NCBI GenBank assembly: GCA_005881575.1
Contig: VBCA01000017.1
Coordinates: 17,812 to 81,811, forward strand
DNA: 64,000 bases
Reading direction: 5' to 3'
DNA from: Betaproteobacteria bacterium
Lineage (GTDB): Bacteria > Pseudomonadota > Gammaproteobacteria > Burkholderiales > SG8-39
Part shown: positions 38,448-48,673 of the stretch, piece after piece
Layout of the letters: the number at the start of each line of letters is the position of its first letter
How positions within the stretch are numbered: position 1 is the first letter of the stretch
Position numbers and translations under genes: made by a program
The notes under the pieces: model-generated
What the model was told of the DNA's origin: nothing
Database searches by the model: none
What the model saw: only the letters and a program-made list of their open reading frames with translations

Positions 38448-39704
38448 CTACTTCACCCCGCCCGCGGCGCGCTTTTTCGTCGCCACGAGCCGGGGCTTGG
38501 GTACGGCGTCCACGGTGAGCTCGCGCACGAAATTCGGCAACGCGAACAGCGCCTGATGAGCGGCGCCGTTGTAGTACTGCAGATGGCTGAGACCGCGGTT
38601 GCCGATTCGTATATCGATCTCCCCGCTATTGACGGCGGCGACGTCTGTGGAATCCGAGCACGCGCACATCGACCACAGGCAGCCGTACAAGGGAATGAAC
38701 ATCGTGTACGGCCGGGCGATCTTGAACATCTTGGCCAGACGTCCATAGAGCATCTTCACCCGGTCGGGGCGCGACCAGGGGGAGCCCATGTGCAAGGTGA
38801 GCACGCCGCCTGCGGCAAGCGCCCGCTTGCAGTCGCGGAAAAACGCCTCCTCGTAGAGTGCGGTGGCGGGGCCGATGGGGTCGGGCAAATCAAGGGCGAT
38901 GTAGTCGAACTTTTCCTTAGTCTCCGCGAGGTATTTCAGCCCGTCCTCGATCAGCAGCTTGAGTTTCGGATTGTCGAATACGCCGCGGTGAATCGCACCG
39001 AAGTGCTCCTTGGCGATCTCGACCACCTTCCCGTCCAGCTCGACCATGACGAGCTGCTCGATCGACGGGTGCTTGAGGGCTTCTTCCGCCGCGCCGCCAT
39101 CTCCCCCTCCGATCACAAGGACCCGCTTGGGCGAAGGGTGGGCGGTGAGTGCAGGGTGGGTCAGGGTCTCGTGGTAGACAAATTCCTCGCGCTCGGAGGT
39201 CATGAAGCACCCGTCCAAGCGAAACAGCTTTCCAAATTGGGGCGTCTCGTGGATTTCGAGGTCCTGGAAACGTGTCTTCGAGGACTCGATCAGCTTGGAG
39301 GACCGCAGGAAGAATCCGTAATCCCCGTTCAGCGCTTCGTACATGAGGCGCTTGTCGCGCGGCACATCGTGCTGCACGTGTTCCTCAGGGCGAAATAGCT
39401 CCATCAGATCGGTTACGACCTGGCGCGCCTTGGCGCTGTTGTCCTGGGTGTAATTGCACACGTAGACGTCGACGGTGACGCTCTGGAGTTCTGGCCAGGT
39501 ATGGATGGCGAGATGTGACTCCGCCAGCACCACCGTGCCCGTGACTCCGCCACCGTCGAACTCGTGGAACAGGTCACCGAGTATCGTGAGACCGGCCCTG
39601 TTGATGGAGTCGTGACAAAAACGACGCAGCCCGGCTGCGTCAGTCAAATACCGTGCATCCCCCCCGCAACGGTACAGATTCGCAACAATGTGCAGTCCGT
39701 CCAA
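38448..39704 (-). CDS. Fused SpeD-like decarboxylase and spermidine synthase
   Basis: This 418-residue protein joins two enzymes of polyamine synthesis. Residues 1-110 are a class 1b S-adenosylmethionine decarboxylase proenzyme. AESHLAIHTWPE gives the self-cleaving Ser63 and His68, and VDVYVCNYTQDN gives Cys83, matching the numbering recalled for the Thermotoga enzyme. From about 130 onward it is an aminopropyltransferase (YHETLTHPALTAHPSPKRVLV in two parts, GGGDGGAAEEALKHP, DLPDPIGPATALY). The start is TTG 39704; no ATG is in frame. The SpeD half could make decarboxylated SAM for the SpeE half, or could have changed to an amino-acid decarboxylase, as reported for some SpeD relatives. Confidence 0.88.
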   Translation of the reverse strand: MDGLHIVANLYRCGGDARYLTDAAGLRRFCHDSINRAGLTILGDLFHEFDGGGVTGTVVLAESHLAIHTWPELQSVTVDVYVCNYTQDNSAKARQVVTDLMELFRPEEHVQHDVPRDKRLMYEALNGDYGFFLRSSKLIESSKTRFQDLEIHETPQFGKLFRLDGCFMTSEREEFVYHETLTHPALTAHPSPKRVLVIGGGDGGAAEEALKHPSIEQLVMVELDGKVVEIAKEHFGAIHRGVFDNPKLKLLIEDGLKYLAETKEKFDYIALDLPDPIGPATALYEEAFFRDCKRALAAGGVLTLHMGSPWSRPDRVKMLYGRLAKMFKIARPYTMFIPLYGCLWSMCACSDSTDVAAVNSGEIDIRIGNRGLSHLQYYNGAAHQALFALPNFVRELTVDAVPKPRLVATKKRAAGGVK

Positions 39705-39746
39705 TTTGCATAAATCCCCACGATCGTTGATAACCGAGATGCCGAA

Positions 39747-40601
39747 CTACGATGCAAGCATCTCCCCTTTTGCCGCATCGATCAGCCTGCGAGCGATGCT
39801 GATTCTAGCAGGCAATCGCGGCAAATTTTCAAGATTTTTCACGTTGAACCACTTCGCGTCTTCGATTTCCGCTCCGTCGACGCGAATTTCGCCGCTGCAA
39901 TAATCCGCGAAGAACGCGATCATGAGCGAATGCGGGAACGGCCACGGCTGGCTGGCGAAATAGCGCACGTTACGCACCTTGATCCCGACCTCTTCATATA
40001 CCTCGCGCTCCAAGCACTGCTCCAGGGTCTCACCCGGTTCGACGAAACCAGCCAAGGCGCTATACATATCCTTGGGGAACCGCGGCGAGCGCGCCAAGAG
40101 AAGCTCCTTTCCACGCCGCACCAACCCCATCACTGCGGGCGCGAGCCTGGGATACGCCACCAGCCCGCAACCCGGGCACTCTCGGCTGCGCTCGCTTGTC
40201 CGCGCGGCCGTTGTCCTCCCGCATGCACCGCAGTACTGGTGCGTGCGGTCCCAATCGACGATCTGCAGCGCCCGTCCGGCGAGCGCAAACTGCGCTTCAT
40301 CGAGCACACCGAATAGGGCCCGCAACCCTTGCCAGATCCATCCTTGCGGCGCCACGGCATCTGCCGCAAGCTCGGCCGAGAAACAATGCAGCTCGCCGAG
40401 AACCCCAAGATATTGTATTCGTTGGGGCATCATACCCAAAGTATTGGGGTGATTGCAATGGGGAAGTGTGGCCGCGCCCGGCCCAGCGGCGACGAGCAGC
40501 TCGGCGCCGCGGAAAACGAACCAGAGCGCACCCTCGCGCAGGTCAACGGGAGGCTGAATGGCTGGCGCGTAGGCCGCCGGCCACTGGAAAGGTATGCTCA
40601 C
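39747..40601 (-). CDS. nudC: NAD(+) diphosphatase / RNA decapping hydrolase
   Basis: This 284-residue Nudix enzyme cleaves NAD(H) and removes NAD caps from RNA. The zinc ribbon is CGAC and CPGC (Cys124, 127, 142, 145). The Nudix box GFVEPGETLEQCLEREVYEE follows. The NudC-specific SQPWPFPHSLMIAF comes after it. The start is GTG 40601; no clear Shine-Dalgarno. It lies between the dehydrogenase gene (38 bp upstream) and speD-speE (42 bp downstream), all on the minus strand. Confidence 0.93.
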   Translation of the reverse strand: MSIPFQWPAAYAPAIQPPVDLREGALWFVFRGAELLVAAGPGAATLPHCNHPNTLGMMPQRIQYLGVLGELHCFSAELAADAVAPQGWIWQGLRALFGVLDEAQFALAGRALQIVDWDRTHQYCGACGRTTAARTSERSRECPGCGLVAYPRLAPAVMGLVRRGKELLLARSPRFPKDMYSALAGFVEPGETLEQCLEREVYEEVGIKVRNVRYFASQPWPFPHSLMIAFFADYCSGEIRVDGAEIEDAKWFNVKNLENLPRLPARISIARRLIDAAKGEMLAS

Positions 40602-40639
40602 ACTGTGGGGCGTGCCGGAAAGGGTGCCCCAGGGGCGGA

Positions 40640-41512
40640 TCAGACTCGGCGCAGCCGCCGGATCAGGCTGGAGGTATCCCAGCGGCCGCCGCCCATCTTG
40701 GAGACCTCGTCGTAGAAGCCGGCGATCGTCTGGGTGACCGGGAGCTCAGCGCCAATCTCCCGTGCCGTCTCGGAGCAGATACGCAGATCTTTTCTCATCC
40801 AGTCCACCGCGAAGCCGAAGTCGAACTTGTCCTCGACCATAGTCTTGCCGCGATTCTCCATTTGCCAGGACTGCGCGGCGCCCTTCGAGATCACGTCGAG
40901 CACCAGTTTCGCGTCGAGGCCGGCCCGGATGGCGAAGTTGAGGCCTTCGGACAGGCCTTGCACGAGGCCCGCAATGCAAATTTGGTTGACCATCTTGGCG
41001 AGTTGACCGGATCCCGAGCCTCCCATCAGCGTCACCGCCTTGGCGAAATGTGCGACGACCGGTTTCGCTCTCTCGAAGGCAGCAGCATTGCCCCCCACCA
41101 TGACGGTGAGCTGCCCGTTTTCGGCGCCCGCCTGACCTCCGGAAACCGGCGCATCGAGGAAATCGAAACCGCGCTTTTTTGCCTCGGTGGCGAGCTCTCG
41201 CGCCACTTTCGCCGAGGCGGTCGTATGGTCGACGAAGATCGCGCCCTTGGTCATCTTCTGAAAAGCGCCGTTCTGCCCCAGTGTGACTTCGCGCAAGTCC
41301 GGGTCGTCGCCGACGCAGGAGAACACGATCTCTGCCCCTTCGGCGGCCTTGGCCGGCGTGTCCGCGAGGCGCCCCTCGTGCTTGCCGACCCAGGCTTCGG
41401 CCTTTGCGCGGCTACGGTTGTACACGGTGACCTCGTGGCCGCCTTTGGTCACGAGGTGTCCGGCCATGGGAAAACCCATCACGCCGAGCCCGATGAATGC
41501 GAGTTTACTCAC
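40640..41512 (-). CDS. Beta-hydroxyacid dehydrogenase (GlxR/HIBADH family)
   Basis: This 290-residue NAD(P)-dependent oxidoreductase has Rossmann motif FIGLGVMGFPMAGHL. The substrate signature is FLDAPVSGGQAGAENGQLTV, and the catalytic Lys region is GSGQLAKMVNQICIAG. These enzymes reduce tartronate semialdehyde or oxidise 3-hydroxyisobutyrate and relatives. GTG 41512 follows GGAGGAG. The longer frame to 41824 overlaps the tkt gene and is not used. Divergent from transketolase. The exact substrate is not readable. Confidence 0.9.
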   Translation of the reverse strand: MSKLAFIGLGVMGFPMAGHLVTKGGHEVTVYNRSRAKAEAWVGKHEGRLADTPAKAAEGAEIVFSCVGDDPDLREVTLGQNGAFQKMTKGAIFVDHTTASAKVARELATEAKKRGFDFLDAPVSGGQAGAENGQLTVMVGGNAAAFERAKPVVAHFAKAVTLMGGSGSGQLAKMVNQICIAGLVQGLSEGLNFAIRAGLDAKLVLDVISKGAAQSWQMENRGKTMVEDKFDFGFAVDWMRKDLRICSETAREIGAELPVTQTIAGFYDEVSKMGGGRWDTSSLIRRLRRV

Positions 41513-41563
41513 TGCTCCTCCGTTGCGGTTTTTCTCGCCAAGCGAGCGAGATTCGCCGATAAT

Positions 41564-41569
41564 TATAAG
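41564..41569 (+). promoter_or_regulatory. Candidate -10 of the transketolase operon
   Basis: TATAAG (41564-41569) lies 33 nt before the tkt ATG in an AT-rich patch between divergent genes. No good -35 is found. Confidence 0.3.
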
Positions 41570-41602
41570 GTTTCCACCTACCCTCCTGAATTCTCCGAGT
41601 AA

Positions 41603-43585
41603 ATGAGCCAGGACCTGACCAACGCGATTCGTGCGTTGGCCATGGACGCCGTGCAGGCGGCAAATTCCGGTCACCCTGGAATGCCCATGGGAATGGCCGA
41701 AATCGCGCTGGCGCTGTGGGGCAGGCACCTGCGGCACAACCCGGCAAACCCGCAGTGGCCAGACCGCGATCGCTTCGTGCTGTCCAACGGCCACGGCTCG
41801 ATGCTGCTGTATGCGCTCCTTCACCTAACGGGCTACGACCTGTCGATGGACGAGCTGCGACGTTTTCGACAGTTGCATTCGAAGACACCGGGCCACCCCG
41901 AGTACGGGCTTGCCCCGGGCGTGGAGACCACCACCGGCCCCTTGGGACAGGGCTTGGCGAACTCGGTCGGGATGGCGATCGCCGAACGCATCCTCGCTGC
42001 CGAGTTCAACCGCCCGGGCTTCGACATCATCGACCACCGTACCTACGTTTCGGTCGGCGACGGCTGCCTGATGGAGGGAATCTCGCACGAGGCCTGCTCG
42101 CTCGCCGGGGCGCTAGCCTTGGGCAAGTTGATCGCCCTCTACGACGACAACAAAATCTCCATTGACGGCGAGGTGAAGGATTGGTTCCGAGACGATACGC
42201 CCAAGCGCTTCGAAGCCTACGGCTGGCACGTGATCTCCAACATCGACGGCCACGACGTCGAATCGGTTGACCGCGCGATCGGAGCGGCGAAGGCGGTGGC
42301 GGACAAACCGAGCCTCATCTGCTGCAAGACCGTGATCGGCAAGGGAGCTCCCAAGCGCGCCGGGACGGCCAAGGCGCACGGGGAGGCGCTCGGGGCCGAG
42401 GAGATCGCGGCGACGCGCGCGGCGATCGGCTGGCGCTACCCGCCGTTCGAGATTCCTCGGGAAATCTACGACGGCTGGGACGCGAAAAAACGCGGCGCAG
42501 CGCTCGAGCGCGCCTGGAATGACAAGTTCGCTGCGTACCAGAAGGCGCATCCGGAACTCGCGCGCGAATTCCGCCGCCGCGTCGCCGGCGAGCTGCCGGC
42601 AAACTGGAGTGCCCACTGTCAGGTGCTGCTCGAAAAGATCATCGCCGGGACCGAATCCATCGCCACTCGCAAAGCCTCGCAGAACGCGATCGAGGGCCTC
42701 AGCCCGGTGCTGCCCGAGTTGGTCGGCGGCTCGGCCGATCTGACCGGCTCCAACCTCACCCTGTGGTCCGGCTCCAAGTCCGTCGGGCGCGAGGGGGGCG
42801 GCAACTACATTTATTACGGCGTGCGCGAATTTGGCATGAGCGCAGTCATGAACGGCCTGGCGCTGCACGGCGGGATCATTCCTTACGGCGGCACCTTTCT
42901 CACGTTCTCGGACTACTCCAGAAACGCGCTGCGCATGGCGGCGCTGATGAAGATCCGCTCGATCTTCGTCTTCACCCATGACTCGATCGGTCTGGGCGAG
43001 GACGGCCCCACGCACCAGTCGGTCGAGCACGCTTCGGCTCTGCGCCTGATCCCGGGCATGGACGTCTGGCGACCTTGCGATCCGGTCGAAGCGGCACTGG
43101 CCTGGATGGGGGCAATCGAGCGAAAAGATGGGCCGACGTCGCTATTGTTCACGCGGCAGAACGTACCGTTTCAAAAGCGCGACGCTCATACGGTCTCGGC
43201 AATCCGCCGCGGCGGCTACGTTCTTTCGGATGCACACGAACCCGAGGCGATCATCCTCGCCACCGGATCGGAAGTGCAGCTGGCTCTGGGCGCGAAGCAA
43301 AAGCTGGCCGGGGAGGGCGTTTCGGTTCGGGTTGTGTCGATGCCCTGCACATCGATTTTCGACCGCCAGCCGCCGATGTACAAGGACGTCGTGCTGATTC
43401 CCACGCTGCCCAAGGTCGCCGTCGAAGCCGGTGTCAGCGACTACTGGCGCAAGTACGTCGGGCTCGAAGGCGCGGTGGTCGGGATCGAGCGCTACGGCGA
43501 GTCGGCGCCCGGCTCGAAACTGTTCGAGTACTTCGGTTTCACCGTGGACAATGTGGTGAAGGCCGTGAAAAGCGTATTGAAGTAA
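41603..43585 (+). CDS. tkt: Transketolase
   Basis: This 660-residue ThDP enzyme moves two-carbon units between sugar phosphates in the pentose phosphate and Calvin pathways. [42 protein letters not shown] (ThDP-binding GDG...) and the C-terminal [17 protein letters not shown] are diagnostic. Length fits (about 665). It heads the run tkt-gap-pgk; gap follows after 22 bp. Confidence 0.98.
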   Translation: MSQDLTNAIRALAMDAVQAANSGHPGMPMGMAEIALALWGRHLRHNPANPQWPDRDRFVLSNGHGSMLLYALLHLTGYDLSMDELRRFRQLHSKTPGHPEYGLAPGVETTTGPLGQGLANSVGMAIAERILAAEFNRPGFDIIDHRTYVSVGDGCLMEGISHEACSLAGALALGKLIALYDDNKISIDGEVKDWFRDDTPKRFEAYGWHVISNIDGHDVESVDRAIGAAKAVADKPSLICCKTVIGKGAPKRAGTAKAHGEALGAEEIAATRAAIGWRYPPFEIPREIYDGWDAKKRGAALERAWNDKFAAYQKAHPELAREFRRRVAGELPANWSAHCQVLLEKIIAGTESIATRKASQNAIEGLSPVLPELVGGSADLTGSNLTLWSGSKSVGREGGGNYIYYGVREFGMSAVMNGLALHGGIIPYGGTFLTFSDYSRNALRMAALMKIRSIFVFTHDSIGLGEDGPTHQSVEHASALRLIPGMDVWRPCDPVEAALAWMGAIERKDGPTSLLFTRQNVPFQKRDAHTVSAIRRGGYVLSDAHEPEAIILATGSEVQLALGAKQKLAGEGVSVRVVSMPCTSIFDRQPPMYKDVVLIPTLPKVAVEAGVSDYWRKYVGLEGAVVGIERYGESAPGSKLFEYFGFTVDNVVKAVKSVLK

Positions 43586-43607
43586 AGGAAATCCGAAGGA
43601 GCCTTGC

Positions 43608-44621
43608 ATGATCATTCGAGTCGCCATCAACGGTTACGGCCGCATCGGCCGCAACATCCTGCGCGCCTACTATGAAGGCGGGAAAAAGCACGACCTGCAA
43701 TTCGTCGCCATCAACGACCTCGGCAATGCGCAGACCAACGCGCATCTGACGCGCTACGACACCACGCACGGAAAATTCCCCGGAACGATCGCCGTGGAAG
43801 GCGAATCGATGGTCGTGAACGGCGACCGCATCCAGGTGTGTGCGAAGCGCAACCCGGCCGAGCTGCCTTGGAAGGACCTGAAGGTGGACGCGGTGCTCGA
43901 ATGCACCGGGCTTTTCACCAGCAAGGAAAAGGCCTCGTCGCATCTGGCGGCCGGGGCGAAGAAGGTGGTGATTTCGGCGCCGGGCGAGAAGGATGTCGAC
44001 CGCACCATCGTCGTCGGTGTGAACGACAAGACGCTGAAGGCCTCCGATACCGTGATTTCAAACGGCTCGTGCACCACGAACTGTCTCGCACCGCTGGTGA
44101 AGGCGGTTGACGACCGCATCGGCGTGGTTTCCGGCCTCATGACTACGGTCCACGCCTACACCAACGACCAGGTGCTGATCGACGTCTACCACAAGGATCT
44201 GCGCCGCGCGCGGTCGGCGACGCACAACATGATCCCGGCGAGCTCCGGCGCCGCGGCGGCGATCGGTTTGGTATTGCCGCACCTCAACGGTAAGCTCGAC
44301 GGGTTCGCGTTCCGCGTGCCGACTATCAATGTGTCGATCGTGGACCTGAGCTTCGTGGCGAAGAGGCCGACGACGGTGAAGGAAGTCAACGACGCGGCGA
44401 GGCAGGCATCGCAAACGGATCTCAAGGGCATCCTCGAGTACAACAGCGAGCCGCTTGTGTCCTCGGACTTCAACCATAACGTGGCGAGCAGCGTGTTCGA
44501 TGCTACCCTGACCCGGGTGTCGAACGGTACGCTGGTGAAAGTCTGTTCTTGGTACGACAACGAATGGGGTTTCAGCAATCGGATGCTGGACGCGACGGTC
44601 GCGTTGATGAACGCGAAGTAG
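43608..44621 (+). CDS. gap: Glyceraldehyde-3-phosphate dehydrogenase
   Basis: This 337-residue glycolytic/gluconeogenic enzyme has the NAD-binding [15 protein letters not shown] and the catalytic Cys155 in [26 protein letters not shown] is near the C-terminus. It oxidises and phosphorylates glyceraldehyde 3-phosphate. The first segment after the Rossmann turn reads INDLG rather than the usual NAD-specific VNDP-type motif; cofactor preference is left open. It is 3 bp from pgk. Confidence 0.97.
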   Translation: MIIRVAINGYGRIGRNILRAYYEGGKKHDLQFVAINDLGNAQTNAHLTRYDTTHGKFPGTIAVEGESMVVNGDRIQVCAKRNPAELPWKDLKVDAVLECTGLFTSKEKASSHLAAGAKKVVISAPGEKDVDRTIVVGVNDKTLKASDTVISNGSCTTNCLAPLVKAVDDRIGVVSGLMTTVHAYTNDQVLIDVYHKDLRRARSATHNMIPASSGAAAAIGLVLPHLNGKLDGFAFRVPTINVSIVDLSFVAKRPTTVKEVNDAARQASQTDLKGILEYNSEPLVSSDFNHNVASSVFDATLTRVSNGTLVKVCSWYDNEWGFSNRMLDATVALMNAK

Positions 44622-44624
44622 TCG

Positions 44625-45803
44625 ATGCGCGTGCTGAGGATGTCGGAGGTGGACCTGCGCGGCAAGCGCGTGCTGGTCCGCGTCGACTTCAACGTTCCCA
44701 TTCAGAACGGCAAAATCGCCGACGACACGCGCATCCGCGCGGCGGTCCCGGGAATCCGCGAGGCGCTTGCGCAACGCGCGCGCTTGATGGTCGTGTCACA
44801 CCTCGGTCGGCCGACCGAGGGCGAGTTCAGCGAGAAGGAGTCCCTCGCCCCGGTCGCAAGACACCTGTCCGGATTGCTCGGCGAGGACGTGCCGCTCAGG
44901 CGCGACTGGTTGGACGGGGTTTCAGTCGAACCCGGCAGGGCGGTGATGTTGGAGAACTGCCGGTTCAACAAGGGGGAGAAAAAGGACGACGATACGCTGG
45001 CGAAACGGATGGCGGCGTTGTGCGACGTTTACGTCAACGATGCTTTCGGCACGGCGCACCGCGCCGAAGCGAGCACTCACGGCATCGCGAAGTACGCGCC
45101 GCTGGCTTGCGTCGGGCCCTTGATGGCGGCGGAGATCGAGGCGCTGTCCAAGGCGCTCGAGCGCCCAGTACGTCCGTTGGTGGCGATCGTCGCCGGGGCG
45201 AAAGTCTCGACCAAGCTTGCGGTCCTCGGCGCCCTCGCGGAAAAGGTCGACCGGCTGATCCCGGGCGGAGGTATTGCCAATACCTTCATGCTCGCGGCCG
45301 GCATGAAAGTTGGCAAGTCTCTGACCGAGTCTGAGCTCGTCGGCGAGGCGAAGAAAATCGCAGCGAGCCTGCGCGACAGAGGCAGCGAGGTGCCGTTGCC
45401 GGTGGACGTGGTCTGCGCGAAAGAAGTCTCGGTAACGGCCAAGGCGGTGATCAAGCCTGCGGGCGAGATTGACGAGGACGACATGATTCTCGATATCGGC
45501 CCGCGTACCGCTGCGGCGTTCGCAAAACGGCTCTCCGAGGCAGGCACTATCGTCTGGAACGGCCCGCTCGGCGTGTACGAATTCGATCAATTCGGACAGG
45601 GAACGAAGGCGATCGCCGAAGCGATTGCCGGATCGGGTGCTTATTCGCTCGCCGGCGGCGGCGAGACGCTAGCCGCTATCGCGAAATACGGAGTCGCCGA
45701 GGGGATTTCCTACATCTCGACAGGCGGCGGAGCTTTCCTGGAGTTCCTCGAGGGCAAGAAACTGCCCGCGATCGAGGTGCTGGAGCAGCGTGGCAGGCCC
45801 TAA
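44625..45803 (+). CDS. pgk: Phosphoglycerate kinase
   Basis: This 392-residue enzyme transfers the acyl phosphate of 1,3-bisphosphoglycerate to ADP. The substrate motif is [15 protein letters not shown]. Further signatures are [22 protein letters not shown] and the C-terminal [18 protein letters not shown] (nucleotide Gly loop). ATG 44625 is 3 bp after the gap stop. Its last 4 bp overlap the end of the convergent DGQHR-domain gene. Confidence 0.98.
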   Translation: MRVLRMSEVDLRGKRVLVRVDFNVPIQNGKIADDTRIRAAVPGIREALAQRARLMVVSHLGRPTEGEFSEKESLAPVARHLSGLLGEDVPLRRDWLDGVSVEPGRAVMLENCRFNKGEKKDDDTLAKRMAALCDVYVNDAFGTAHRAEASTHGIAKYAPLACVGPLMAAEIEALSKALERPVRPLVAIVAGAKVSTKLAVLGALAEKVDRLIPGGGIANTFMLAAGMKVGKSLTESELVGEAKKIAASLRDRGSEVPLPVDVVCAKEVSVTAKAVIKPAGEIDEDDMILDIGPRTAAAFAKRLSEAGTIVWNGPLGVYEFDQFGQGTKAIAEAIAGSGAYSLAGGGETLAAIAKYGVAEGISYISTGGGAFLEFLEGKKLPAIEVLEQRGRP

Positions 45804-46924
45804 GATTTGGCCCCGCGGGTCTCGATCCCAGCGGCGCGTGCAAGCTCGCGATGGACCCGGCCCACGCGCTCGACTTCGCCCTTGGCGGCGAAGCGCTCGT
45901 AGAAGCCCTCCGACTTGAACGCCTTCACCTGATCGCGCCAGGGGGCAAGCCGCTCTTCCCAGCGCTTGACGCGGCCTTCGGCGGGCTCACCGTCCTCGCG
46001 AGCGAGGTCGGCGCACACCCGCAGCATGGCTTTTAGAGTCACCGGCTTGGTGGCCATGTAGTTGCTGTGGCCCCAGGCCTCGCCCCAGACGCGCTCGGCC
46101 GCCTTGAAAAAGTCGCGCACCATGCCGTAGTAGTTCGGCACCTGGGTACGGCTGCCTCCGGCCAGCTGGATCTTGCGCCAGTCGCGGTTGACCCAGCGGT
46201 GCAGTTCGTTGAACAGCTCCGCCTGTAGGATCCACTTGTCCTGAGCGCTGCGCCCGCCGAGGCGGTTGATGCGGTAGCGCAAGGGGCTGTCCCCCTCGCT
46301 GTAGAGGCTGCCGACCAGACGCGAGGCAAACTTGCGGTGGGGCTCGGCCCAGGACACGCGCTCGTACAAGTCGATCAAGTGGCTCTTGTTGATGCGCGTG
46401 GGTGTGGAATTGATGATGACGAACATCTCCGTGGCGAAGTCCTCGCTCCTGCCGTCGAAAATCACGCACGGTACATTGATGGTTTTCGCGTCGTCCGGGC
46501 GCTCCTCCAGGTAGAAGCGTAGCGCCGCAAGACGGTGTTGGCCGTCGATGATGAGGAACTTGGACTGTGGCTCGGTCAGCTGGCCGATCCCGTCGGTGCC
46601 CCCCACGGATTGGAAGCGCAGTTTTTCCGGAGTAAACAACAATACCGTTCCCGGGATCGGCGGCTGGGTGATCGCTGTCTCATAGAAATTCTTGAGCTGG
46701 CGCACCTTAGCCCGGGACAGGGTTCTCTGAAAGGCGCGGTCGGTGCGCTCGATTTTGGCGATGAACTGGGCGATCTCGTCGTCTTGGGAGACGCGCCCCG
46801 GGGTGATCTCCTCGCCTTCGCCGTAAAAGCGGCTGATAAAACGGACCTTGGCGAGCAGCTCGGGAGCGCGGACGCTGCCGAAGTAGAAGATGCCATCCTT
46901 CTGGCGAATCTGCGTGGCAAGCAC
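45800..46924 (-). CDS. DGQHR-domain protein (DndB-like)
   Basis: This 374-residue protein has the DGQHR motif at residues 127-131 in [38 protein letters not shown] follows; both are characteristic of the DndB/ParB-like superfamily. Relatives regulate phosphorothioate DNA modification or occur in other defence and DNA-modification loci, but many are solitary. No dndCDE, dpd or restriction genes are in the window. It is antisense between pgk and pyk, two genes that are usually neighbours. The C-terminal half is Trp/Arg-rich and unrecognised. Function unknown. Confidence 0.8.
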   Translation of the reverse strand: MLATQIRQKDGIFYFGSVRAPELLAKVRFISRFYGEGEEITPGRVSQDDEIAQFIAKIERTDRAFQRTLSRAKVRQLKNFYETAITQPPIPGTVLLFTPEKLRFQSVGGTDGIGQLTEPQSKFLIIDGQHRLAALRFYLEERPDDAKTINVPCVIFDGRSEDFATEMFVIINSTPTRINKSHLIDLYERVSWAEPHRKFASRLVGSLYSEGDSPLRYRINRLGGRSAQDKWILQAELFNELHRWVNRDWRKIQLAGGSRTQVPNYYGMVRDFFKAAERVWGEAWGHSNYMATKPVTLKAMLRVCADLAREDGEPAEGRVKRWEERLAPWRDQVKAFKSEGFYERFAAKGEVERVGRVHRELARAAGIETRGAKS

Positions 46925-47138
46925 GGTGTCCTCCCTAGTAAGTATGGCTCAGCCGCTGGCGCAGACCGGAAATATAGCCGAAACCGGGCGCTCACTGCGA
47001 AAAACCGGGTTCGGGGCCTGTCCCCGGCCAAGTCACGCCGGAGCCGCTCCTTGAGCGGTTACGGTGCATTTGCGCCTTCCCGGCGGGAAGTCGCCTCATA
47101 CGCATCTGGTAAAGTAGAACGGTTTTCCCGGAGGGTCA
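46925..47138. other. Divergent intergenic region before pyk
   Basis: About 214 bp between the DGQHR gene and pyk. A GGAGG ribosome site precedes the pyk ATG, and a weak TAAAGT (-10-like) lies some 28 nt upstream. Nothing else is recognised. Confidence 0.4.
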
Positions 47139-48578
47139 ATGAGCAGGAGCACCAAGATTGTCGCCACACTCGGCCCGGCGTCCAACGACCCTCAGACGCT
47201 CGAGCGGATGTTCCTCGCGGGAGTGGACGTCGTGCGCATGAACTTCTCGCACGGCACCGCCGCGGACCACGAGCGGCGCGCGGAATTGGTGCGCGAGGCC
47301 TGCCGCAAAACCGGCCGCACGGTCGGCATCATGGGCGATCTGCAGGGTCCGAAGATCCGGATCGGCAAATTCAAGGACGGCAAAGTCGTTCTGAATCCCG
47401 GGGACGCCTTCGTGCTCGATGCCGACTGCGGGCTTGGAGTCGACGGCCGAGTCGGTCTGGATTACAAGGAGCTGCCGCGCGACGTGCGGGCCGGCGACGT
47501 GCTGCTTCTCGACGACGGCAAGATCGTATTCGAGGTCGAAAAGGTCGTGGGCAACGAAGTGCACTGCCGCGTCCGTCACGGGGGAGTGCTCTCCAACAAC
47601 AAGGGCATCAACCGCCTCGGAGGCGGCCTCACCGCCCCTGCGCTTTCCCCGAAAGACATGGAGGACATTCGCACCGCGGCGAAAATCAAGGTGGATTACC
47701 TCGCCGTTTCCTTCCCCAAGTCGAGCGCCGATATGCACAGGGCAAGGCAGCTCCTGCAAGCCGCGGGCGGCGAGGCTTTCCTCATCGCCAAGATCGAGCG
47801 CGCCGAAGCCGTCGAGCCGAAAGCGCTCATCGACATCATGTCGGCCTGCGAGGGCATCATGGTGGCACGCGGGGATTTGGCGGTCGAAGTCGGCGATGCC
47901 TCGGTCCCGGCCCTGCAAAAACGAATGATTCGGCTTGCGCGCGAGCAGAACAAGCTCACCATCACCGCCACGCAGATGATGGAGTCGATGATTTCGAGCC
48001 CGGTGCCCACGCGCGCGGAGGTGTCGGACGTCGCCAATGCCGTGCTCGACGGGACCGACGCGGTGATGCTGTCCGCGGAAACCGCAAGCGGCAAGTACCC
48101 GGTCGAGACCATCGCCTCGATGAGCCGCATCTGCGCAGTCGCGGAAGACTCGGCCCAGGTGACGCTCGACCGCGACTTCCTCGATCGCGTCTTTACGCGG
48201 GTGGACCAGTCGATCGCCATGGCGGCGCTTTTCACCGCCTATCATCTCAAGGTGAAAGCGATCGCCGCGCTCACCGAGTCGGGGTCGACTGCGCTGTGGA
48301 TGTCGCGCATCAACTGCGGCGTTCCGATCTACGCGCTCACCTCGCAGACCGTAACGCGTTACCGTTGCGCGTTGTTTCGCGACACGTATCCGCTGATGGT
48401 CAAGTACGTCGGGGACGACCGTGAGGAGCTACTCGAGGAGGCCGAAAACGTCTTGGTGAGGAACGGGGTGGTACAAAAGGGGGACCTCATCGTGCTCACC
48501 ATCGGCGAGCCGATCGGCAAGGCTGGCGGGACCAACACCATGAAGATCGTCCAAGTCGGGGAGCACCGGAAGGGTTGA
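47139..48578 (+). CDS. pyk: Pyruvate kinase
   Basis: This 479-residue enzyme makes pyruvate and ATP from phosphoenolpyruvate. TKIVATLGPASNDPQTLERM is the N-terminal signature, GVDVVRMNFSHGTAADH the substrate region, and IMVARGDLAVEVGDASVP the active-site loop. TATQMMESMISSPVPTRAEV comes before the regulatory C-domain. Length is typical of the type II isoform. fba follows after about 95 bp. Confidence 0.98.
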   Translation: MSRSTKIVATLGPASNDPQTLERMFLAGVDVVRMNFSHGTAADHERRAELVREACRKTGRTVGIMGDLQGPKIRIGKFKDGKVVLNPGDAFVLDADCGLGVDGRVGLDYKELPRDVRAGDVLLLDDGKIVFEVEKVVGNEVHCRVRHGGVLSNNKGINRLGGGLTAPALSPKDMEDIRTAAKIKVDYLAVSFPKSSADMHRARQLLQAAGGEAFLIAKIERAEAVEPKALIDIMSACEGIMVARGDLAVEVGDASVPALQKRMIRLAREQNKLTITATQMMESMISSPVPTRAEVSDVANAVLDGTDAVMLSAETASGKYPVETIASMSRICAVAEDSAQVTLDRDFLDRVFTRVDQSIAMAALFTAYHLKVKAIAALTESGSTALWMSRINCGVPIYALTSQTVTRYRCALFRDTYPLMVKYVGDDREELLEEAENVLVRNGVVQKGDLIVLTIGEPIGKAGGTNTMKIVQVGEHRKG

Positions 48579-48673
48579 TCTCGCAGGGCCGCCCTGTTTG
48601 GCGGCGCCGGGCCGGGAAGGTAAAATTACCAACTTCCGGGTTTCCCTTCCCCATCCGGCAACAGGACTGTCTC

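Noticed and set aside
39800..39815. Another TAGAAT on the minus strand
   Set aside because: It lies inside the nudC coding sequence near its 3' end and probably reflects codon choice.
46535..48424. 629-codon plus-strand frame
   Set aside because: It overlaps pyk in another frame and the DGQHR gene antisense; the translation is Arg-rich low-complexity sequence.
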